From NCBI GenBank assembly GCA_034184445.1, contig JAXFZX010000111.1:1-19242 (forward strand): 19,242 nt of DNA, given 5' to 3'. This document shows positions 13,986 to 19,242 of the stretch, piece after piece. Under the pieces are notes generated by a model. It saw nothing but the letters and a program-made list of their open reading frames with translations. It made no database searches and was not told the origin of the DNA. The translations under genes were made by a program, and so were the position numbers. Source of the stretch: CALXZG01 sp034184445. GTDB lineage: Bacteria; Pseudomonadota; Alphaproteobacteria; CAAHEQ01; UBA3637. Position 1 is the first letter of the stretch; every line of letters begins with the position of its first letter.

Positions 13986-14013
13986 TTGACAAATTTGTGA
14001 AATATGCTATAAT
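13986..14013 (+). promoter_or_regulatory. Promoter of the 320-aa exported protein
   Basis: TTGACA (13986-13991), 16 nt, TATAAT (14008-14013), with a short leader carrying AAAGGAGG. Confidence 0.85.
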
Positions 14014-14037
14014 AAAAGGAATAAAGGAGGTAAGAGC

Positions 14038-15000
14038 ATGTCAATTTCCGATCGATTAAAAAAAGTGGCAATGATGGGGGCCTTAGGGGCATCACTGATA
14101 GCACCACAAGCCCGTGCTCAACAGGCCGAATCCATTGGTAAAGCCCCCGATAGAATAGAGCAATCTGCCACCACAAATTGGACTTGGGGAACAGATGCTC
14201 ACTCCATGCATGCCAAAGCCGTATATGACAGTCTGCCTGCCGAATACAAAGCTTTTGCCGGAAAATCCTTTATGGAACGGTTTGAAATGAAAGAGGAGTG
14301 GGAACAGCGGGATTTTTTAAAACGCGATCACAAACGATCGGCTATTTTAAGACAGAATCCCAATGCAACCATTCGGGATTTTTCCCCCAATACCAGCATC
14401 CCTAATCTAAAATTAGCCAACTTTCCGACAGGAGAAGGATCTTATGACCTTAAAATTATTCAAGAGCAAGCCGAAGGCAAATTGACTTACGAGCAAGCCA
14501 TGATGGCACAAGACATGATCAATTTGGGACGGCCTTTGGCAACCGTGAATAAAAATATGTCATATGCGGATCAATTAAAAGAATGTGGCTTAGATATCAT
14601 GGCAAGAGTAGCCAATGGCACACGATTACACGATTTATCCGCACGGGATATGTCTATCTTTGTAGCACAGGATCAAAATGCCGAAAGATTAAATGATCAA
14701 AATGCCGATGCGCGCCGCGATTTGCGTATTCGCCTTGCACAAGAGGATGTGGAAGAAATGGATAAAAATTCCAGTTTTCTGGGTAACCTTTTTGCCACAA
14801 AAACACGCCGCTTAACCGAAGAGGAAACAAAAGGAAAATTTCCCACAGAAACCCTTAACGGTAAAGTTGTCGGCATTCGCCAACCGAATGAAGTGACTTA
14901 TAGCATTCATGATGAAATCACGCGTAAGGTCGCAGGTAAAATTGACATTGAAGAGAAAGAAGCAAGCATCCGCATGAAAAACGCGCGGACCGACCGATAA
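14038..15000 (+). CDS. Exported protein of unknown function
   Basis: A 320-aa protein. Residues 1-27 form a Sec signal peptide (RLKK, hydrophobic core, cleavage after ARA). The mature part is hydrophilic, rich in Asp, Glu, Arg, Asn and Met and mainly helical, with no cysteine pair or lipobox, so it is probably periplasmic or secreted. The segment ARDMSIFVAQDQNAERLNDQ and the following arginine-rich helix suggest a coiled region. No domain is recognised. Expression should be high: consensus promoter, GGAGG 8 nt before the ATG, and a strong terminator shared with the HU gene. Confidence 0.9.
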   Translation: MSISDRLKKVAMMGALGASLIAPQARAQQAESIGKAPDRIEQSATTNWTWGTDAHSMHAKAVYDSLPAEYKAFAGKSFMERFEMKEEWEQRDFLKRDHKRSAILRQNPNATIRDFSPNTSIPNLKLANFPTGEGSYDLKIIQEQAEGKLTYEQAMMAQDMINLGRPLATVNKNMSYADQLKECGLDIMARVANGTRLHDLSARDMSIFVAQDQNAERLNDQNADARRDLRIRLAQEDVEEMDKNSSFLGNLFATKTRRLTEEETKGKFPTETLNGKVVGIRQPNEVTYSIHDEITRKVAGKIDIEEKEASIRMKNARTDR

Positions 15001-15002
15001 AA

Positions 15003-15030
15003 AAACACCCCATTGCAAAACGGGGTGTTT
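15003..15030. terminator. Bidirectional terminator between convergent genes
   Basis: A 9-bp perfect stem AAACACCCC/GGGGTGTTT with A/T runs on both sides, three bases after the exported-protein stop and 18 bases beyond the HU stop on the other strand. Confidence 0.9.
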
Positions 15031-15047
15031 CATTTTGCGAAGAAAAA

Positions 15048-15320
15048 TTATTTCAAAGAATCTTTCAACACTTTACCGGCTTTAAACTTCGGAGATTTGC
15101 AAGCAGCAATCTTGATTGTTTTGCCTGTGGCCGGATTACGTCCCGTACGAGCCGGACGCTTTGCAACAGACCATGTACCGAAACCGGTCAATTGAACAGA
15201 GTCATTCTTTTTCAAAGCCTTTGTAATCACTTCTGTAGAAGCACCGATCACTTTGGAAGCAACAGTTTTGGGAACGCCAGCAAATTTAGCAACGGCATCA
15301 ATGTATTCAGTTTTATTCAT
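15048..15320 (-). CDS. hup: HU-family DNA-binding protein
   Basis: A 90-aa histone-like protein, the normal family length. MNKTEYIDAVAKFAGVPK forms the N-terminal helices, GFGTWSVAKRPARTGRNP the beta arms, and RNPATGKTIKIAA is the HU/IHF signature with the DNA-intercalating proline. It acts as a homodimer that bends and compacts DNA. The start at 15320 is chosen for its fit to the family and the AAAGGAAAA upstream; the in-frame extension to 15365 is untranslated leader. It is monocistronic. Whether it is the alpha- or beta-type cannot be told. Confidence 0.95.
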   Translation of the reverse strand: MNKTEYIDAVAKFAGVPKTVASKVIGASTEVITKALKKNDSVQLTGFGTWSVAKRPARTGRNPATGKTIKIAACKSPKFKAGKVLKDSLK

Positions 15321-15402
15321 AATCAATTTTCCTTTCTTTAATATTAAAGTTATGAAGGATTTCATACCCTTCGCTTGATATCCTTAACGATTTTTTTCAA
15401 AA

Positions 15403-15449
15403 AGTCAACACATAAAATGCATTTTTTTGCATAAAAATGCATTTTTTTG
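15403..15449 (-). promoter_or_regulatory. AT-rich upstream region of the HU gene
   Basis: Two 16-bp direct repeats, AAAATGCATTTTTTTG at 15414-15429 and 15434-15449 (20-bp period), each centred on ATGCAT, lie just upstream of a TTGACT box (15403-15408, minus strand). This suggests an UP element or curved DNA; a matching -10 is poor. Confidence 0.4.
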
Positions 15450-15499
15450 TATTTTTTTGAGGTATTTTCCTGTTTTCACGCTTCCTAAGCAAAAAAAAT

Positions 15500-16006
15500 T
15501 CACTCTGAATCATCGGATTTTAGTGCCTGACGTGCGATATCATAAGAAAACCCTGCCCGTGCCAAAGATGCCATATCTTTTTCCCAGAATCGGGACCGAT
15601 CGGCGGTCGGCCGAAAAGGGCCAATCCTTTTGCGTTCCACAAACCTCTTAGCCCGTGTTTCTTCATTAGATTCCATACACCTTAAAATATCACGGACCTG
15701 TTCTGGTTTTATACCGGCCAACGCCAACTTGGCGCACATAAATGATTCGGATTTACCCTGTTGAACCAAAGCCCGAATTTGGTTTTCCGCATATCGTTTA
15801 TCGTCAATATAGGCATTATCCCGTATCCGTTTTAGGACATGTTCTATCCATTCTGGTGTTTCGGCCGGAATATCCTCTCCCTGCATTTTTAAGCGTCTAA
15901 CCCGCCGATTAAGCATTTGGCGCATTTTTTGCTCAGATGTTTCATACTGAGACAGGTAAAACAAAGCCATATTCATTAATCTTTGTTCGGTCAGAGCCTT
16001 GGGCAT
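15500..16006 (-). CDS. recX: RecX-family regulatory protein
   Basis: A 168-aa protein matching RecX, which caps and regulates RecA filaments. It has the three-helix repeat arrangement: ALFYLSQYETSEQKMRQML, then a segment ending RIRDNAYIDDKRYAENQIR, then KLALAGIKPEQVRDIL. The motif YIDDKRYAE is the most conserved part of the family. The ATG at 16006 has AGGA at about 9 nt spacing and is preferred to the TTG at 16012. It is divergent from hslO, whose -35 box overlaps this start. recA is not in the window. Confidence 0.88.
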   Translation of the reverse strand: MPKALTEQRLMNMALFYLSQYETSEQKMRQMLNRRVRRLKMQGEDIPAETPEWIEHVLKRIRDNAYIDDKRYAENQIRALVQQGKSESFMCAKLALAGIKPEQVRDILRCMESNEETRAKRFVERKRIGPFRPTADRSRFWEKDMASLARAGFSYDIARQALKSDDSE

Positions 16007-16034
16007 TGACAAAAATCCTTTCGTCCTTTATAAT
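16006..16034 (+). promoter_or_regulatory. Consensus promoter of hslO
   Basis: TTGACA (16006-16011), 17 nt, TATAAT (16029-16034). The -35 box overlaps the recX start codon, so transcription of the two genes could interfere. Leader of about 18 nt. Confidence 0.88.
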
Positions 16035-16058
16035 ACACGAAAAGAAAGGAAATTGCAA

Positions 16059-16940
16059 ATGGATATTATAAAATCTTTCATGCTGGAAAACGGTCTATTT
16101 AAAGGATCTTTTATCGCGGCGGATAAAACCGTTGCAGATATTTGGAATAAACATCAATATCCTGATGTTTTGCGTCCTATTTTTGCTGACGCTGTTTTGG
16201 TGGCTCTTGCCCTATCTGCGGGAATTAAATACCAGGGTGTCTTTTCCCTTCAAATAAAAGGGGATGGACCGATTTCACTTTTGTATATAGATATAACCAC
16301 AGATAAAAAAGTTCGGGGATATATGACTGTTCGTGATGATGCCGATTTATCGGACAAAAAAACTTTATCTGACTTATTCGGCCGGGGACAACTCATTTTC
16401 TCGGTGGCGGGATTGGGACAAGAACCCTATCAAGGCGTGGTCGCTTTAACCCAAAAAACATTAACGGAAACGGTAAAAGACTATTTTCGCTTATCCGAAC
16501 AGATTGAAACCGATCTTGTCCTATCTCATCATCGGGAAGAGGGGCGATGTATTTTAATTCAGCGTATGCCCAACATGGCCGGAGTCTCATCAGATCAAGC
16601 TACTGACTTATGGGAAACTGTATCGGTTTTATTGAACAGCGTGCGCCCCCAGGAATTGTTTTCCGACTTATCTCCGGACGAAATTTTATTTCGGCTGTTT
16701 CACGCCAATCAGCTAACTGTCTTTGAACCGACAACTCCCATTTTTGAATGCCGATGCTATCGCGGAAAAATGGAAAATTTCCTAAAAAAAATGCCACAAC
16801 AGGAACGAATTACTTTATATAATGGGGATGCCACCATAGATGTTTCCTGTCAATTTTGTGGTGAAAAATATACATTCACAGCCCAAGATTTAGGTGATGC
16901 AGACATCATCAATCATCAAATGCCTAAGGGGATAGCATGA
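16059..16940 (+). CDS. hslO: Hsp33 redox-regulated chaperone
   Basis: A 293-aa cytoplasmic holdase activated by oxidation and heat. The N-terminal fold runs from MDIIKSFMLENGLFKGSF, with DAVLVALALSAGIKYQGVFSLQ-type segments and the conserved GDGP turn. The C-terminal zinc switch is complete: Cys-x-Cys at 231-233 and Cys-x-x-Cys at 264-267. The ATG at 16059 has AAAGGAAA ahead of it; upstream in-frame codons lie in the promoter. It ends in an ATGA overlap with the SDR gene, so the two are translationally coupled. Confidence 0.95.
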   Translation: MDIIKSFMLENGLFKGSFIAADKTVADIWNKHQYPDVLRPIFADAVLVALALSAGIKYQGVFSLQIKGDGPISLLYIDITTDKKVRGYMTVRDDADLSDKKTLSDLFGRGQLIFSVAGLGQEPYQGVVALTQKTLTETVKDYFRLSEQIETDLVLSHHREEGRCILIQRMPNMAGVSSDQATDLWETVSVLLNSVRPQELFSDLSPDEILFRLFHANQLTVFEPTTPIFECRCYRGKMENFLKKMPQQERITLYNGDATIDVSCQFCGEKYTFTAQDLGDADIINHQMPKGIA

Positions 16941-17740
16941 AGATACGACCCAAAACCATCTTTATTACCGGTGCTTCCAGTGGCATCGGTAGAGCCTTAG
17001 CCATTCGGTATGCGGGTTCGGGCCAAACTTTGTTCTTGTGCGGACGAAATCAAAAACGATTGGAACAAGTGGCAAACATTTGTCGCCAAAAACAAGCCAA
17101 TGTGCATACTTTCCAATTTGATGTGCGGGACCCTGTGGCCTCTGCCGAGGCAATTACAAAAGCGGATTTAATCTGCTCCATAGACTTAATTATCGCGAAT
17201 GCCGGTGTATCGGCTGGGGTTCTGGGTATGGACGAAACACCCGTTTCCGGTAGGACTATTTTTGAGACCAATATTTTTGGTGTTATCAATACAATTTTGC
17301 CCATGATTGAAAAGATGAAATCTCGGCGTCAGGGACAAATCGCAATTCTCAGCTCTTTATCCGGCTATCGCGGTATGTCCAGTTGCCCTTCCTATTCGGC
17401 GTCCAAAGCATGTGTTAAAGCATGGGGTGAAGCCCTATGGGGCAGTTTGCGCCCTTATGGCATTCGTGTGACAACAATATGTCCCGGATTTATTGAAACA
17501 CCCTTAACGGACAAAAATAAGTTTAAAATGCCTTTTTTAATGCCCGTAGATAAGGCAGCCGATATTATTGTCCACCGATTAGAAAAATGTCCCCCCTTAA
17601 TTGCATTTCCATGGATAATGGCATTGGGTGCATGGCTTGGCAGCGTATTGCCGGCCCGAATTATTTTACCAATCTTAGGGAAACTCCCCCAAAAAGAAAC
17701 AACGAAGGAGAAATGTTCACAAAATGAAAAAACATTTTAA
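16937..17740 (+). CDS. Short-chain dehydrogenase/reductase
   Basis: A 267-aa classical SDR. TGASSGIG (11-18) is the NAD(P)-binding loop, with Asp62 (FDVRD), NAG (88-90), Asn112, Ser140, Tyr153 and Lys157 (YSASK) completing the active site. The Arg-rich GRNQKR after strand 2 favours NADPH. The C-terminal 60 residues contain a hydrophobic stretch (FPWIMALGAWLGSVLPARII), suggesting membrane association, as in SDRs acting on lipids or polysaccharide precursors. The substrate is unknown. It is the middle gene of the hslO-SDR-DUF4422 operon. Confidence 0.92.
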   Translation: MKIRPKTIFITGASSGIGRALAIRYAGSGQTLFLCGRNQKRLEQVANICRQKQANVHTFQFDVRDPVASAEAITKADLICSIDLIIANAGVSAGVLGMDETPVSGRTIFETNIFGVINTILPMIEKMKSRRQGQIAILSSLSGYRGMSSCPSYSASKACVKAWGEALWGSLRPYGIRVTTICPGFIETPLTDKNKFKMPFLMPVDKAADIIVHRLEKCPPLIAFPWIMALGAWLGSVLPARIILPILGKLPQKETTKEKCSQNEKTF

Positions 17741-18668
17741 ATTTCAACCTTTAAAATCATGGTGGGGAGGTTTAAAGCATCTATTTGAAAAATTTACATT
17801 TTTTAATAAATTTAAAGACAGGATTAAGCGCATTTTTGAACCGAGTGGAAGAGGTACCTGTTCCCTGCAACAACCCACTGATTTTTTGGGATTCCCAAAA
17901 GACTCACAACAATCACCCACCATTAAAATTTTAGTTGCTTACCACAAACCGGCACCTTTAATACAAAACGATATTTATACCCCAATCCATGTTGGACGAA
18001 TGATTTGTCAATTGCCATCAAAGGATGGAGAGCTTTCACAGAATGATTTAAAGTGGCTAACATCAAATATGATTGGGGATAATACGGGTGATCATATATC
18101 GCACCTTAATCGGTATTTTTGTGAATTAACCGCCCATTATTGGGCATGGAAGAACTACAATACATTGGGGAATCCTGAGTATATCGGATTTTCCCATTAT
18201 CGTAGGGTATTACCCTATGATTTTTCCAATTTAAATGATGATACGGATATTTACACTTTGTGTATCAAATGGAACGGTTCAACGAATGGCAAATCATGTG
18301 AACAACATGATATTCTGGAACATATTGTTTACAATTTTCAAACGACACAACCCGATATGTATCGTATAGGGCAAGCCTATTTAGCCTCAGATAGAGGGTA
18401 TTATTGTAATATGTTTGTAATGAAAAAAGAATTGTTTTTTGATTTCTGTAAATGGATTTTTCCAATTTTGATGCAAAACGGTAATTTTGAACCGCGTGGA
18501 GTCGGATACATAGCCGAACGCTTAACAGGTATTTGGATTACATATCAAAAACAGCAGGGAAAAATAATCAAAGAATTATGGAAAATAGATATTAAAAACA
18601 CCAACGAGTCCCTTAAAGAATTATCAGAGCATCATATCCCATTTATTCCGTTAGATTCAATGAGTTAG
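17724..18668 (+). CDS. DUF4422-domain glycosyltransferase-like protein
   Basis: A 314-aa protein. Residues 67-300 match the DUF4422 family: KILVAYHKP, TPIHVGR, GDNTGDHIS (118-126), YFCELTAHYWAWKN (131-144), HYRR (158-161), GYYCNMFVMKKELF (226-238) and GYIAERLTGIW (261-271). Members occur in capsule, O-antigen and exopolysaccharide loci and are thought to be glycosyltransferases. The first 60 residues are basic and aromatic and may bind membrane. It overlaps the SDR gene by 17 nt; GGAG lies 13 nt before the ATG, so it is probably coupled. No other glycan genes surround it. Confidence 0.9.
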   Translation: MKKHFKFQPLKSWWGGLKHLFEKFTFFNKFKDRIKRIFEPSGRGTCSLQQPTDFLGFPKDSQQSPTIKILVAYHKPAPLIQNDIYTPIHVGRMICQLPSKDGELSQNDLKWLTSNMIGDNTGDHISHLNRYFCELTAHYWAWKNYNTLGNPEYIGFSHYRRVLPYDFSNLNDDTDIYTLCIKWNGSTNGKSCEQHDILEHIVYNFQTTQPDMYRIGQAYLASDRGYYCNMFVMKKELFFDFCKWIFPILMQNGNFEPRGVGYIAERLTGIWITYQKQQGKIIKELWKIDIKNTNESLKELSEHHIPFIPLDSMS

Positions 18669-18675
18669 ATTTAGC

Positions 18676-18713
18676 GACAAAAAAAGCATCACCACTGTGG
18701 GCGATGCTTTGTC
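18676..18713. terminator. Bidirectional terminator
   Basis: Stem AAAGCATC (18683-18690) against GATGCTTT (18703-18710), extended by GACAA/TTGTC after bulged A residues. It ends the hslO operon and, on the other strand, lies beyond the lipoprotein gene. Confidence 0.8.
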
Positions 18714-18719
18714 AAACAC

Positions 18720-19049
18720 TTATTTTTCATAGATAACAATATCTTCTATGATCCATTCGGTATCACTGGCGGGATAGTAAATGATATCCACATAATCATC
18801 TTCAACCAAAATCGGCTGACGGGCTTTATTATGCCCCAAATGATTTTTGTGCTCGGATGAAGATTTAACCCGCTTACGATAGGTTGTATCCGGTGTCGTT
18901 TGCATAGTGTGTTGAGAACCAGATGAATCTTGAATAGTCACTAAATTCCCGTTTGTTTTCACAACCTTGCCACTAGCCGTTTCGGCACAAGCCGATAGTC
19001 CCATTAACAATGCCGCCGAAGCGATACTTGCAATCACTAATTTTTTCAT
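18720..19049 (-). CDS. Small lipoprotein
   Basis: A 109-aa protein with a lipoprotein signal peptide: MKK, an alanine/leucine-rich core and LSAC, so Cys21 is lipidated. The mature 89 residues are a small beta-rich domain (SGKVVKTNGNLVTIQDSSGS) resembling short OB-like folds, with no recognised family. The start at 19049 is fixed by AGGAGG 6 nt ahead and by the signal sequence; codons further upstream are an unused extension. A TATAAT-like box lies about 30-40 nt upstream but no good -35 is seen. Confidence 0.88.
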   Translation of the reverse strand: MKKLVIASIASAALLMGLSACAETASGKVVKTNGNLVTIQDSSGSQHTMQTTPDTTYRKRVKSSSEHKNHLGHNKARQPILVEDDYVDIIYYPASDTEWIIEDIVIYEK

Positions 19050-19163
19050 GTTTGTTCCTCCTAAAAAGTAAAAGCACTGATTATATAATGTATAAAAAAC
19101 CGATGCGCCAGTCACCTTTCGGATAGGTTGAGAACTCAGCCCCCCAAACCCATTTGTCCCAAT

Positions 19164-19181
19164 GATTGCAATGGTGCAATC
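19164..19181. promoter_or_regulatory. Small inverted repeat upstream of the edge gene
   Basis: GATTGCA (19164-19170) and TGCAATC (19175-19181) form a perfect 7-bp inverted repeat with a 4-nt spacer, 25 nt before the start codon at 19207. Possible operator or leader hairpin. Confidence 0.3.
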
Positions 19182-19206
19182 TAAAATTAGTTTAAAGGAG
19201 ATTTTT

Positions 19207-19242
19207 ATGACATATGGAACAAGATACCCCACATTAGCTTTC
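19207..19242 (+). CDS. Start of a gene cut by the window edge
   Basis: An ATG preceded by AAAGGAG at 6 nt opens a frame of 12 codons (MTYGTRYPTLAF) running off the window. Too short to identify. Confidence 0.5.
   Translation, partial: MTYGTRYPTLAF

Noticed and set aside
19050..19232. N-terminal extension of the small lipoprotein
   Set aside because: The lipoprotein signal peptide and AGGAGG fix the start at 19049; the extension would bury the signal peptide.

Overview
The window is low-GC, densely coded bacterial DNA from a Gram-negative organism. It carries lipoproteins, an MCE/Mla-type envelope lipid transporter, HU, RecX and Hsp33. Many promoters sit close to the TTGACA-17-TATAAT consensus, ribosome binding sites are strong, and the standard bacterial code fits (TAA, TAG and TGA all end genes). 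The transporter with an N-terminal STAS segment and a PqiC-like lipoprotein, beside RecX and HU, suggests an AT-rich alphaproteobacterium, probably an uncultured host-associated lineage. That placement is inference; no rRNA or marker phylogeny is visible.

Left third (1-5500): an accessory region transcribed leftwards. It holds a 491-aa protein of unknown function with a possible ADP-ribosyltransferase-like core, a nucleotidyltransferase, and a tightly coupled trio of a 41-aa signal-peptide protein, a polysaccharide pyruvyl transferase-family protein with a signal peptide, and a short EamA-type transporter. Each module is separated from the next by a copy of one dispersed repeat (copies A-D). 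The repeat contains hairpins, a coding-like tract and, at its edge, the -35 box of the next gene.

Middle (5550-8760): a leftward five-ORF operon for a lipid transporter: STAS domain, MlaE permease, MlaF ATPase, MlaD/MCE protein, PqiC-like lipoprotein. The STAS and permease parts are in the same frame with a single TAA between them, so this looks like a split fusion gene.

Centre-right (8800-13800): a second accessory region. It has a small ankyrin-like protein, a TrpF-like TIM-barrel protein, a short inorganic pyrophosphatase homologue, a multi-span membrane protein and a MORN/YwqK-type repeat protein. From the pyrophosphatase onward the genes are separated by a second dispersed repeat family (R1-R4). 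R3 is a mosaic of R2 and R1. The region ends at a tRNA-Lys(UUU) gene with a consensus promoter.

Right (13980-19242): mostly core-type genes. These are an exported protein of unknown function, HU, RecX divergent from Hsp33, an SDR oxidoreductase and a DUF4422 glycosyltransferase-like gene coupled to Hsp33, a small lipoprotein, and the first codons of another gene at the edge.

The most unusual feature is the arrangement of single genes or small operons bounded by two unrelated repeat families. No transposase, integrase or CRISPR array was found.
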